Assembly: GCA_030263275.1 (NCBI GenBank)
Contig: SZOR01000021.1
Location: 1-44,709, forward strand
From: DSNY01 sp016861185
Lineage (GTDB): Bacteria > Pseudomonadota > Gammaproteobacteria > Burkholderiales > Burkholderiaceae_F
Reading direction: 5' to 3'
DNA: 44,709 nucleotides
Shown piece after piece: positions 9,885 through 19,600 of the stretch; the first letter of the stretch is position 1; the number at the start of each line of letters is the position of its first letter. The notes under the pieces are model-generated. The model saw only the letters and a list, made by a program, of their open reading frames with translations. It made no database searches and was not told the origin of the DNA. The position numbers were made by a program, and so were the translations under genes.

Positions 9885-10349
9885 ATGAAGCTCACTTCCA
9901 CCGCATTCGCGCATCAAGACTCGATCCCGACCAGGTACACCTGCGAAGGCCAGGACATCGCGCCGCCGCTCGCATGGAGCGACGTGCCGGCGGACGCGCA
10001 GAGCCTCGCGCTCGTGTGCTTCGATCCGGACGCGCCCGATCCCGCGGCGCCGAAGATGACCTGGGTGCACTGGGTCCTTTACGACCTGCCGCCCGATTCG
10101 ACCGGGCTGCCCGAAGGCGGCGTGCTGCCGCACGGCGTGCATGAAGGCCTCAACGACTGGCACCGCACCGGCTACGGCGGTCCCTGCCCGCCGATCGGCC
10201 GGCATCGCTACTTCTTCGAGCTGTACGCGCTCGACACGAAGCTGCCCAACCTGCGCCAGCCGACCCGCGCGCAACTGATGAACGCGATCAAGGATCACGT
10301 GCTCGCGAAGGCCGAGCTGGTCGGCACCTACCAGAAGCAGCGGCGCTGA
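9885..10349 (+). CDS. YbhB/YbcL-type PEBP family protein
   Basis: A 154-residue cytoplasmic protein of the phosphatidylethanolamine-binding/Raf kinase inhibitor-like family. Seen: IPTRYTCEGQDIAPPLAW, the ligand-site CFDPDAPDP and VHWVLYDLP, and GYGGPCPPIGRHRYFFELYALD. Start ATG 9885 has GGAGG 8 bases upstream. Bacterial members have no well-defined function. The 187 bases between polX and this gene hold no gene; a short inverted repeat around 9737-9757 could be part of the polX terminator. Confidence 0.93.
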   Translation: MKLTSTAFAHQDSIPTRYTCEGQDIAPPLAWSDVPADAQSLALVCFDPDAPDPAAPKMTWVHWVLYDLPPDSTGLPEGGVLPHGVHEGLNDWHRTGYGGPCPPIGRHRYFFELYALDTKLPNLRQPTRAQLMNAIKDHVLAKAELVGTYQKQRR

Positions 10350-10368
10350 CGACGGGCGCACGCGCGCG

Positions 10369-10554
10369 TCACGCGCGCAGCGGCAGCCCGCGCTGTTGGG
10401 CCCACGCTTCCGCCTTCGCGACGGCGATCCGGATCGCGCTGCCTTCGTCCACGCCTTGCGCGAGCAGCGCGTTGGCGATCGCTATCGCCTTCGCGCGAAC
10501 CGGCGGCGCGAGATGTCGCATCGACGCGGGGAAGTCGGCTTCGTTCCAGGGCAT
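10369..10554 (-). CDS. YdaT N-terminal-like small protein
   Basis: A 61-residue protein beginning MPWNEADFPASMRHL and continuing VRAKAIAIANALLAQGVDEGSAIRIAVAKAEAW. This pattern (MPW.. followed by a helix with a DEG/EEG turn and A..KA..W) resembles the N-terminal part of Bacillus YdaT-like stress proteins. The function is unknown. It starts 2 bases after the stop of the upstream FG-GAP lipoprotein gene on the same strand, so the two are probably co-transcribed. Confidence 0.7.
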   Translation of the reverse strand: MPWNEADFPASMRHLAPPVRAKAIAIANALLAQGVDEGSAIRIAVAKAEAWAQQRGLPLRA

Positions 10555-10556
10555 CG

Positions 10557-11801
10557 TCAGCGCAGCGCGCGCGGCGGATCGAACGTGCCGGGCGTGGCCG
10601 CGCGCTGCAGCAGCACGACCGGGCCGTCGTTGACGAAAAGATCGTTGAGGCCGTCGCCGTCGGCATCGCCGATCGCGATGAAGTTGCCGTTGAACGGCCC
10701 GTCGTAGACGGCCGCGACCGCAAGCTGCCCGCGAGCGGCCGGCAACTGCAGCAGCACCGAGATGCGCGACGGCGTCGACTGCGATTGATAGACGAGCGAG
10801 ATCACCGCCGCGTCCGGCACGCCGTCGCCGTTCAGATCCGCGATCGCGACCCGGCGCGCGCCGTCGGCGACCGCAATCGTCGTCGCGGCGAACTGGCCGG
10901 GCGAGGTCTGCCGCAGCAGCGTCACGCTCGCGCCGCCGGTGCCGCCGGCCGGCGCGTTACCCGCGTTGGCCACGACGATATCCGCGCGGCCATCGCCGTC
11001 GATGTCGGCGATCGCGACACCCTGCGGCAGCACGCCCGCAGGCAGGACCTGCGCCGGATCGAATCCGCCCGATCCGTTCTGCAGAACGATCGCCGCGCCG
11101 TCGGAAGCGGCGAGCACGATGTCGGCGCGTCCGTCGCCGTTCAGATCGCCGACCGCGAGATCCCCCGATCCGCGGCCGGCGCCGATCGGAATCGGCACCG
11201 GCGCGAGCAGGCTTCCCGGCTGCGCGCCGCTCTGTTCGAGCAGCAACGCGCGGCCGTTGCCGAGCACGCCGTCGCCAACGATCACGTCCGCACGCGCGTC
11301 GCCGGTCAGTTCAGCGATCGCTGCGTCGTTCACGGCGCCGCCCGTGGCGGCGCGCAGCGCCGGAAGAAAGACCCCCGCCCGCGCCGCGTCCTGCCGCAGC
11401 AACGCGATCGCGCCGCTGTTGCTGGCGACGTTCGGCTGCGGGGCCTCCGTCGCGGGTAAGGCGGCGACGAGGTCGAGCCGGCCGTCGCCGTCGAAGTCGC
11501 CGGCCGACAACCCCCATGGGTCCGGGCCGACCGGATACTGCACCGGCGCCGCGAACTGCCGCGGCGCGGATTGCAGGTAGACGTCGACATAACCCGGATG
11601 CGGCGGCGGACCGGCGATATGGGTCGCCGCAACGGCCACGTCGGCGCGGCCGTTGCCGTCGAAATCGGCGACGACAATGCCCGAGCGCAGCCAGAAGGGC
11701 GGGATCGCGGCCTCACCTTCGCCGCCACCGCCGCAGGCGGCAACGAGCAGTATCGCGCCCGCTGCCAGGACCGCGCGCCGCGCTGCCCGAGACGTTTGCA
11801 T
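10557..11801 (-). CDS. FG-GAP/VCBS-repeat lipoprotein
   Basis: A 414-residue secreted protein. ATG 11801 (MQTSRAARR) is taken as the start because it gives a clean lipoprotein signal: charged n-region, hydrophobic stretch and lipobox LVAAC followed by GGGG. The mature part has about seven repeats around D.NGDGRAD.V or D.DGDGRLDLV, the Ca-binding-loop signature of FG-GAP repeats, which fold as a beta-propeller. An outer-membrane or surface-exposed propeller is likely; its ligand is unknown. An in-frame upstream start at 11843 would bury the signal and is rejected. Confidence 0.88.
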   Translation of the reverse strand: MQTSRAARRAVLAAGAILLVAACGGGGEGEAAIPPFWLRSGIVVADFDGNGRADVAVAATHIAGPPPHPGYVDVYLQSAPRQFAAPVQYPVGPDPWGLSAGDFDGDGRLDLVAALPATEAPQPNVASNSGAIALLRQDAARAGVFLPALRAATGGAVNDAAIAELTGDARADVIVGDGVLGNGRALLLEQSGAQPGSLLAPVPIPIGAGRGSGDLAVGDLNGDGRADIVLAASDGAAIVLQNGSGGFDPAQVLPAGVLPQGVAIADIDGDGRADIVVANAGNAPAGGTGGASVTLLRQTSPGQFAATTIAVADGARRVAIADLNGDGVPDAAVISLVYQSQSTPSRISVLLQLPAARGQLAVAAVYDGPFNGNFIAIGDADGDGLNDLFVNDGPVVLLQRAATPGTFDPPRALR

Positions 11802-11861
11802 CGCAAAACTCCGCAACCTGCACCAGCATGCGCGTCGCGGCAAGCCTTGGCTTGATGACCG

Positions 11862-12731
11862 TCAACGCTCGGGCAGCGGAACGAAATCGGTTTCGCCTTC
11901 GATGCGGCCGAGGCGCTGCGCGGCCCAGTCGGCCTTCGCCTGCTCGATGCGTTCGCGGCGCGAGGACACGAAGTTCCACCAGATGAAGCGCGGGCCGAGC
12001 GGCGCGCCGGCGAGCAGCATGGCCCGCGCGAACCGGCGCGCAGCCAGTTCGATCGTACTGCTCGCGGCGAGCACCGCAAGCTGCCCCGCTTCGACCGGCT
12101 CGCCGTCGATCGACACGCGGCCGTCGACGACGTAGACGGCGCGTTCGGCGTGTTCGGGCGGGAGCGATACCTGCGCGTCGGCGTCCAGCTCGATCGCGCA
12201 GTACAGCGTGTCCGAGCGCATCGCCACCGGCGAGCTCTGGCCGAACGCGCGGCCGATCAGCAGATGAATGCGTGCGCCGGGGCGCTCGATCAGCGGCAGC
12301 GTGGCGGCCGGATGATGCGCGAAGGACGGCGCCTCTTCTTCCCGATCGACCGGCAGCGCGACCCAGGTCTGCACGCCGTGCAGCACGTGCCCGCGCCGGC
12401 GTTCCTCGTCGGGCGAGCGCTCGCTGTGGACGACGCCGCGGCCGGCGACCATCCAGTTGACCGCACCGGGCTCGATGCGCTGGACCGAACCGATCGAATC
12501 GCGATGGATCACCGCACCGTCGAACAGATACGTGACGGTGGCCAGCCCGATGTGCGGATGCGGCCGAACGTCCATGCCGCGCCCCGGCGCAAGCACGGTC
12601 GGACCGAAGTGATCGACGAACACGAACGGCCCGACCGAACGCCGCGCCGCATGCGGCAGCACGCGCAGCACTGTGAAGCCGTCACCAAGATCCGCGGCGC
12701 GGCCGCGGACGAGCGTTTCGATCGAGCTCAT
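11862..12731 (-). CDS. Pirin family protein
   Basis: A 289-residue bicupin. The N-terminal cupin carries the metal motif RPHPHIGLATVTYLFDG with IHRDS and the later VHSER; the family's PFVFVDHFGP segment precedes it. The C-terminal half holds the second cupin (VYVVDGRVSIDG) and ends with FIWWNFVSS and ADW, as is usual. Bacterial pirins are metal-binding proteins, some with quercetinase activity or a regulatory role; the role here is unknown. It sits downstream of, and in the same direction as, a small membrane protein gene. Confidence 0.93.
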   Translation of the reverse strand: MSSIETLVRGRAADLGDGFTVLRVLPHAARRSVGPFVFVDHFGPTVLAPGRGMDVRPHPHIGLATVTYLFDGAVIHRDSIGSVQRIEPGAVNWMVAGRGVVHSERSPDEERRRGHVLHGVQTWVALPVDREEEAPSFAHHPAATLPLIERPGARIHLLIGRAFGQSSPVAMRSDTLYCAIELDADAQVSLPPEHAERAVYVVDGRVSIDGEPVEAGQLAVLAASSTIELAARRFARAMLLAGAPLGPRFIWWNFVSSRRERIEQAKADWAAQRLGRIEGETDFVPLPER

Positions 12732-12757
12732 GCCGCGAGCTTAGCTCGCGCGGAGTC

Positions 12758-12964
12758 TCAGCGCAGCGCGATCGCGAGCAGGGTGATGCCGAGCATCCAC
12801 CAGAACGTCACGCGCGCGCCGCCGACGATGCGGCCGAAGTCGGCGCCTTGCACCGGCGCGACCGTGCGCTTTGGCCGCTCCGGCGCGCGTTCGGCTGCGA
12901 ACGCCGCGTGCAGCCAGTCCGTCAGGCTCAGTTCGGCCACGATCAATCCGTCCGCCGTGTTCAT
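12758..12964 (-). CDS. Small membrane protein, 68 aa
   Basis: A 68-residue protein with a soluble N-terminal half (MNTADGLIVAELSLTDWLHAAF) and one C-terminal membrane helix (VTFWWMLGITLLAIAL) ending in Arg. A strong GGAGGAGG ribosome site lies just before ATG 12964, which supports it being translated. No family is recognised. The Lys/Arg-rich middle and C-tail anchor suggest an inner-membrane protein with a cytoplasmic N-terminus. A CTCCGCGTCCTCTGCGTG stretch upstream resembles a fragment of the CACAGAGACACGGAG repeat family. Confidence 0.65.
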   Translation of the reverse strand: MNTADGLIVAELSLTDWLHAAFAAERAPERPKRTVAPVQGADFGRIVGGARVTFWWMLGITLLAIALR

Positions 12965-13065
12965 CCTTGCCTCCTCCGCGTCCTCTGCGTGACGACGGCG
13001 GAACTTTGCCGGGCTGCGGCGCGAACTTCAGCGGAAAATTCGGCAGGGCGACGCGGGAAAACGCG

Positions 13066-14592
13066 TCACCCGAGAAAGAGCTTGTACGCGGGGTTGTCGG
13101 TCTCTTCCCAGTGCCGGTAGCCGAGCGCGGCGAGGAATTCCCTGAGCTGCTTCTTCTCGTTCGCCGGCACCTGCATGCCGACCAGGATGCGGCCGTAGTC
13201 GGCTCCCTGATTGCGGTAGTGGAACAGCGAGATGTTCCAGTTCGGCGACATGCTCGACAGGAACCGCATCAGCGCACCCGGCCTCTCGGGAAACTCGAAG
13301 CGGTACAGCAGCTCGTTCTTTGCGAGGGGCGAGTGACCGCCGACGAGGTGCCGCAGGTGCAGCTTGGCCAGCTCGTCGTCGGTGAGATCGAGCGTCGGGA
13401 AACCCGCGCGCTCGAACGTGCGCGCGAGCATCGCCGCGTCCGACGGCTTGAAGATCTGCAGGCCGACGAAGATGTGCGCCTCCTTCGCGTCCGAGATGCG
13501 GTAGTTGAACTCGGTGACGTTGCGGTTGCCGACGAGGGTGCAGAAGCGCTTGAAGCTGCCGCGCTCCTCCGGGATCGTCACCGCGAACACCGCTTCGCGC
13601 CGCTCGCCGACCTCGGCGCGCTCGGCGACGAAGCGCAGCCGGTCGAAGTTCATGTTCGCGCCGCAGGCGATCGCCACCAGCGTCTTGTTCCTGATCCGCT
13701 CGCGTTCGACGTAAGCCTTCGCACCGGCGATCGCCAGGGCCCCCGCCGGCTCGAGGATCGAGCGGGTGTCCTGGAACACGTCCTTGATCGCCGCGCACAG
13801 CGCGTCGGTGTCCACACGGATCATCGCGTCGACGTACTGGCGGCACAGCTTGAAGGTTTCTTCGCCGACCATCCGCACGGCGGTGCCGTCCGAGAAAAGC
13901 CCCACGTCGTGCAGCTGCACGCGCCGTCCCGCTTCGAGCGAACGCGCCATCGCGTCCGAGTCCTCGGTCTGCACGCCGATCACCTTGATCTCCGGATGCA
14001 GCGCCTTGACGTAGGCCGCCACGCCCGAGATCAGCCCGCCGCCGCCGACCGCGGCGAAGATCGCGTGGATCGGACCCTGTTCGCCCGGATGGTGCTGGCG
14101 CAGGATCTCCAGGCCGATCGTGCCCTGCCCGGCGATCACGTCGGGATCGTCGAACGGATGGACGAAGGTCAGCCTGCGCTTGTCCTGCAGTTCGAGCGCA
14201 TGCGCGTACGCGTCCGAGTACGAGTCGCCGAACAGCACGACCTCGGCGCCGCGATCGCGCACGGCGTCCACCTTGACCTGGGGCGTCGTGACCGGCATCA
14301 CGATCACCGCGCGGCAGCCGAGCTTCTGCGCAGCGAGCGCCACCCCCTGCGCGTGGTTGCCGGCGCTCGCGGCGATCACGCCGCGCTTGAGCGCATCGGC
14401 CGGCAGATTGACCATCTTGTTGTACGCGCCGCGCAGCTTGAAGCTGAACACCGGCTGCAGATCCTCGCGCTTGAGCATCACGCGGTTGCCGAGCCGTTGC
14501 GTCAATTGCGGCGCCTCGTCCAGCGGCGACTCGATCGCCACGTCGTAGACGCGCGCGGTCAGGATCCGGCGCAAGTACTCCTGTGCGGGCAT
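13066..14592 (-). CDS. ilvA: Threonine ammonia-lyase, biosynthetic
   Basis: A 508-residue enzyme, close to the 514 of E. coli IlvA. It deaminates threonine to 2-oxobutanoate, the first committed step to isoleucine. The PLP lysine is in SFKLRGAYNKM (Lys about 52), with the SAGNHAQGVA motif and the glycine loop AVGGGGLISG. Two C-terminal ACT-like regulatory modules follow (RGSFKRFCTLVGNRNVTEFNYR and PGALMRFLSSMSPNWNISLFHYR), the build of isoleucine-inhibited biosynthetic enzymes. ATG 14592 has GGAGG upstream. The gene is divergent from the SrkA-like kinase. Confidence 0.95.
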   Translation of the reverse strand: MPAQEYLRRILTARVYDVAIESPLDEAPQLTQRLGNRVMLKREDLQPVFSFKLRGAYNKMVNLPADALKRGVIAASAGNHAQGVALAAQKLGCRAVIVMPVTTPQVKVDAVRDRGAEVVLFGDSYSDAYAHALELQDKRRLTFVHPFDDPDVIAGQGTIGLEILRQHHPGEQGPIHAIFAAVGGGGLISGVAAYVKALHPEIKVIGVQTEDSDAMARSLEAGRRVQLHDVGLFSDGTAVRMVGEETFKLCRQYVDAMIRVDTDALCAAIKDVFQDTRSILEPAGALAIAGAKAYVERERIRNKTLVAIACGANMNFDRLRFVAERAEVGERREAVFAVTIPEERGSFKRFCTLVGNRNVTEFNYRISDAKEAHIFVGLQIFKPSDAAMLARTFERAGFPTLDLTDDELAKLHLRHLVGGHSPLAKNELLYRFEFPERPGALMRFLSSMSPNWNISLFHYRNQGADYGRILVGMQVPANEKKQLREFLAALGYRHWEETDNPAYKLFLG

Positions 14593-14656
14593 CGCCCCCG
14601 TCCTCCCGTGAGTTTTCGCCGCGAAGGTATCACGCGGCGCGTCGTACGATCGCGGC

Positions 14657-15676
14657 ATGAACGAAACCCCGCCCTATGCGGACCTGACGCCGGATGCCGT
14701 GCTCAACGCGATCGACAGCCTCGGCCTGCGCACTTCGGGTCAACTGCTCGCGCTGAACAGCTACGAGAACCGCGTCTTCCAGGTCGGACTGGAAGACGAG
14801 ACGCCGGGCATCGGCCGCTTCGTCGTCGCCAAGTTCTACCGGCCCGGGCGCTGGACCGACGCGCAGATTCTCGAGGAGCACGCGTTCACCGCCGAGCTGG
14901 CCGAACGCGAGATCCCGGTGGTGCCGCCGCTTGCGCCGGCCGGCTGCGCGCCGAGCCCGTCGAAGGGCGCGACGCTGCATCACGTTGCCGGCCATCGCGT
15001 TGCGCTGTTTCCCCGCCGCGGCGGGCGGGCGCCGGATCTGTCGAGGCGCGACGTGCGCGAATGGCTCGGCCGCTTCATCGGCAGGATCCACGCAATCGGC
15101 GCAACGCGGCCGTACGCGCATCGGCCGGCGCTCGACAGCGAAAGTTTCGGCCGCGAGCCGGGCGCCTGGCTGCTCGAGCACGGCTGGCTGCCGGAGGAGC
15201 TGCGCGAGTCGTATCGGGCCGTCTTCACGCAGGCGCTCGAAGGCGTCGCGGCTTGCTACCAACGCGCCGGCGACGTGCGCGCCATCCGCCTGCACGGCGA
15301 CTGCCACGAAGGCAACGTGCTGTGGACAGACGCCGGGCCGCATTTCGTCGACTTCGACGACAGCCGGATGGGCCCGGCCGTTCAGGACCTGTGGATGCTG
15401 CTGTCGGGCTCGCGCGACGAGATGCAGGCGCAGCTTGCCGACGTGCTCGCCGGCTACGAGGACTTCGCCGCCTTCGACCGCCGCGAGCTGCACCTCGTCG
15501 AAGCGCTGCGCACGCTGCGGCTCGTGCACTACGCGGCGTGGATCGCGCGGCGCTGGAGCGATCCGGCCTTTCCCGCCGCGTTTCCCTGGTTCGGCACGCA
15601 ACGCTACTGGCAGGACCGGATCCTCGAGCTGCGCGAGCAGATCGCGGCGATGGTCGAGCCGCCGCTGGTCGTCTGA
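14657..15676 (+). CDS. srkA: SrkA/YihE-like serine/threonine kinase
   Basis: A 339-residue aminoglycoside-phosphotransferase-fold kinase. Seen: LNSYENRVFQVGLED for the nucleotide-loop region, VVAKFYRPGRW with the ATP lysine, the catalytic loop RLHGDCHEGNVLW and the metal motif FVDFDDSRMGP. These are characteristic of E. coli SrkA (YihE, RdoA), a kinase that protects against stress-induced death. Length agrees with the family (about 330). It starts 64 bases from the divergent ilvA start. Confidence 0.9.
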   Translation: MNETPPYADLTPDAVLNAIDSLGLRTSGQLLALNSYENRVFQVGLEDETPGIGRFVVAKFYRPGRWTDAQILEEHAFTAELAEREIPVVPPLAPAGCAPSPSKGATLHHVAGHRVALFPRRGGRAPDLSRRDVREWLGRFIGRIHAIGATRPYAHRPALDSESFGREPGAWLLEHGWLPEELRESYRAVFTQALEGVAACYQRAGDVRAIRLHGDCHEGNVLWTDAGPHFVDFDDSRMGPAVQDLWMLLSGSRDEMQAQLADVLAGYEDFAAFDRRELHLVEALRTLRLVHYAAWIARRWSDPAFPAAFPWFGTQRYWQDRILELREQIAAMVEPPLVV

Positions 15677-15688
15677 AGCGGCGCCCGT

Positions 15689-16420
15689 TCAGCGCGTGAC
15701 CGCGAGCCGGAGCGCGAAGCGGGTCCGCAACCACGCGCGAGCGAGCGCGGCGAAGAACAGCGTGATCAGCAGCGCGCCCCACCACTCGAGCACGTTGGTG
15801 AAGCGGTCGTGCGCGACTTCGTCGCGGACCGCGAGCGGAGAGAACACGCTGGCGAGGCCGAGCGCAAGCAGCACCCAGGACATTGCGAGCACCGTGCGGC
15901 CGAAACGCCGCGACAACGCGCGGCTGCCGCGTTGCGCGGCGCGCGCGATCAGGCCGACGACGACCACGAGCGCGATCGCGGTCAGTCCGAAATAGAACCA
16001 GATGCCGAAGCGCCTGAACCAGCGGTACAGCTCGCCTTCGGTGCCGAGAAAGGTGCCGTAGAGCACCAGGAAGATCGCCGCGACCGCGCCGGTGGCAGCC
16101 AGCACACGTGCGCGCACGGGCGCGAGCAGCGCGAGCTCGCGCAGCCACACGGCCGCGAGCCACCAGGTCAGGCCCTGCAGGACCGCCGCGGGCAGCACGA
16201 TCGCGCGGAACAGATGGTTCGGCAGACCGTGGCGCGCCGCGCGGCTGATCGACACGCAACCGTCGATGAACGGATTGCACGCGGGAATCAGCTCGAGCCG
16301 CGTCGACAGTTGCCACGCGATCAGCCCCGCGACGGCCGGCAACAGGCCGGCCACGAGCGGAAGCGGCCACAGCGGCAGCGCGGCGGTTTCGCGTGCGGCG
16401 ATCGGATCGTCGGGATGCAC
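15689..16420 (-). CDS. Multi-pass membrane protein, DUF998/Frag1-like
   Basis: A predicted 243-residue membrane protein with about six hydrophobic segments (near residues 16-36, 68-90, 105-130, 142-165, 185-200 and 212-230). A conserved-looking loop reads IPACNPFIDGCVSISRAARHG. I know this loop from uncharacterised bacterial membrane proteins related to the Frag1/DRAM type, but give this as resemblance only. The start is uncertain: GTG 16420 is chosen because the frame further upstream has arginine- and serine-rich non-membrane sequence, but no good ribosome site is visible. It converges on the SrkA-like gene. Confidence 0.7.
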   Translation of the reverse strand: MHPDDPIAARETAALPLWPLPLVAGLLPAVAGLIAWQLSTRLELIPACNPFIDGCVSISRAARHGLPNHLFRAIVLPAAVLQGLTWWLAAVWLRELALLAPVRARVLAATGAVAAIFLVLYGTFLGTEGELYRWFRRFGIWFYFGLTAIALVVVVGLIARAAQRGSRALSRRFGRTVLAMSWVLLALGLASVFSPLAVRDEVAHDRFTNVLEWWGALLITLFFAALARAWLRTRFALRLAVTR

Positions 16421-16610
16421 GTCGCTTGAACTCGGGCAGCGGATCGCAGCCGCAACGATACGCGGCGCGCGCCGCGAACAAGGCGCGGACGAAGCTTGGC
16501 GCCCGTCAGCCGCGGCGCGCAAACCCGCATGTCCACAGCCTTCGCGCCGATGCTCTTGCAACGCAACAGATACACTGCAGATCCAAGCATCGAAGACCTG
16601 CTGCAGTTCG

Positions 16611-19600
16611 ATGAACGCCCCGCTGCCGCCCCAACTGCTGAAGCCGTCCACGGAACCCGCCGCCGACCAGCCGGCCCGCCTGCGCGAGATTCCCTACAAC
16701 TACACGTCGTTCTCGGATCGCGAGATCGTGATCCGGCTGCTGGGCAGCGAAGCCTGGCGCGTGCTCGACGAGTTGCGCGCCGAACGCCGCACCGGCCGCT
16801 CGGCGCGGATGTTGTACGAGGTGCTGGGCGACGTCTGGGTCGTCCAGCGCAATCCATACCTGCAGGAGGATCTGCTCGACAACCCGAAGCGGCGCGACGC
16901 GTTGATCTCCGCGCTGCATCACCGGCTCGGCGAAATCGAGAAGCGGCGCGATCCGTCGGACCCGGTGCGCGACGCCAAGGTCGCCCGGCTGCTCGACGCC
17001 GCGCGCACGTGCGTGGCGAAGTTCGAGCAGGACTTCCGCGACTACTGGGACCTCCGCAAGCGCGCGCGCAAGCTGCTGACGAAGCACACCCGCGCGGACA
17101 ACGTCTGCTTCGACGCCTACGCGCGCGTGTCGCACGTGACCGACGCAACCGACTGGCGCGTCGAGTATCCCTTCGTCGTGCTGACGCCCGACCGCGAGGT
17201 CGAGATTCCGGCGCTCGTGCGCGCGTGCATCGAGCTGGGGCTGACGATCATCCCGCGCGGCGGCGGCACGGGCTATACCGGTTCGGCGGTGCCGCTGACA
17301 CCGTATTCGGCGGTGATCAACACCGAAAAGCTCGAGACGATCGGCGGCGTCGAACGAACGCAGCTTCCGGGGGTGGCCGAGCCGCAGCCGACGATCTTCA
17401 CCGGCGCCGGCGTGGTCACGCGCCGCGTGTCCGACGCGGCCGAGCACGCGGGGCTCGCGTTCGCCGTCGACCCGACCTCGGCCGACAGTTCGTGCGTAGG
17501 CGGCAACATCGCGATGAACGCCGGCGGCAAGAAGGCCGTGCTGTGGGGCACCGCGCTCGACAACCTCGTCTGGTGGCGCATGGTCGACCCCGAGGGGAAC
17601 TGGCTCGATGTCGAGCGCGTCGAGCACAACCTCGGCAAGATCCACGACGCGCCGGTCGCGAAGTTCAGGCTCACGTGGAGGGACGGCCGCGACCATCCCG
17701 ACAACGCGCGCGTGCTGCGCACCGAGACGCTCGAGATCCCCGGCCACCGCTTCCGCAAGACGGGGCTGGGCAAGGACGTCACCGACAAGTTCCTCGGCGG
17801 CCTGCCGGGCGTGCAGAAGGAGGGCTGTGACGGGATCATCACCTCCGCGCGCTGGCTGCTGCACCGGATGCCCGCGCACATCCGCACCGTCTGCCTGGAG
17901 TTCTTCGGCAACGCGCGCGACGCGGTGCCTTCGATCGTCGAGATCAAGGACTACCTCGACGCGCGCCCCGGCGGCGCGCTGCTCGCGGGGCTCGAACACC
18001 TCGACGAGCGCTACCTGCGCGCGGTCGGCTACACGACCAAGTCCAGGCGCGGCGTGCTGCCGAAGATGGTGCTGCTGGGCGACCTCGTCGGCGACGACGA
18101 CGCTGCGGTCGCGCACGCGACTTCGGAAGTCGTGCGCATCGCCAACGCGCGCGGCGGCGAAGGTTTCGTCGCCGCCAGCGGCGAAGCGCGCAAGAAGTTC
18201 TGGCTCGACCGCGCGAAGACCGCCGCGATCTCCAAGCACACCAACGCATTCAAGCTGAACGAGGACGTCGTCATCCCGCTGGACCGGATGGGCGACTACA
18301 CGAACGCGATCGAGCGCATCAACATCGAGCTGTCGATCAAGAACAAGCTCGCGCTGCTCGACGGCATCGACGCCTTCCTCGCGACCGAGTTCGTCCTCGG
18401 CAAGACCGGCGACGTCGAGTTCGACCGCCTGTCGCGCGACGAGATCCTCGGCGATCGCGTCGAACAGGCGCGCGAGCTGGTCGCGTTCACGCGCCGGCGC
18501 TGGACGTATCTGCTGGAGCACTTCGACACGCCGCTCGCGCAGGCAGCCGAACCGCTCGCGCGGCTCGGCATCACGCACGTCGCGCCGCCGGCCGCCGGCG
18601 CGCGGCCCGACCTGGCGGTGATCGACCTGCTGCAGTCCCGCACGATCCGCGTCTCGTGGAAGACCGAAGTGCGCGCGCCGCTCGAGCGGATCTTCTCGGG
18701 CGCGGCGTTCGCGCCGGTGCTCGCCGAATGCGAAGCGATCCACCAGCGCGTGCTGCACGGGCGCGTGTTCGTCGCGCTGCACATGCACGCCGGCGACGGC
18801 AACGTGCACACCAACATCCCCGTCAACTCCGACGACTACGAAATGCTGCGCACCGCGCACGCGGCGGTGGCGCGGATCATGAAGATCGCGCGCGAGCTGA
18901 ACGGCGTGATCTCGGGCGAGCACGGCATCGGCATCACCAAGCTCGAGTTCCTGACCGACGAGGAAACGCGCGAGTTCCGCGCCTACAAGGCACGCGTCGA
19001 TCCTGAAGGACGCTTCAACAAAGGGAAGCTGCTGCCCGGCGCGACGCTGGAGAACGCGTACACGCCGAGCTTCAACCTGCTCGGCCACGAGTCGCTGATC
19101 ATGCAGCAGTCCGACATCAACTCGATCTCGGACGCGATCAAGGACTGCCTGCGCTGCGGCAAGTGCAAGCCGGTGTGCTCGACCCACGTGCCGCGCGCCA
19201 ACCTGCTGTACTCGCCGCGCAACAAGATCCTCGCGACCTCGCTGCTGATCGAAGCCTTCCTGTACGAGGAGCAGACGCGCCGCGGCGTGTCGATCAAGCA
19301 CTGGGACGAGTTCTCCGACGTCGCCGACCACTGCACGATCTGCCACAAGTGCCTGACGCCCTGCCCGGTCGACATCGACTTCGGCGACGTGTCGATGGCG
19401 ATGCGCGACCTGCTGCGCCGGATGGGCAAGAAGCGCTTCAATCCGGGCAGCGCCGCGACGATGTTCTTCCTGAACGCGACCAACCCGCAGACGATCAAGC
19501 TCGCGCGCAAGCTCATGATCGACTGGGGCTACAAGGCGCAGCGGCTCGGCGTCAACGTCTTCCGCGCGCTCGGCAAGGCCCAGACGAAGCGGCCGCCGGC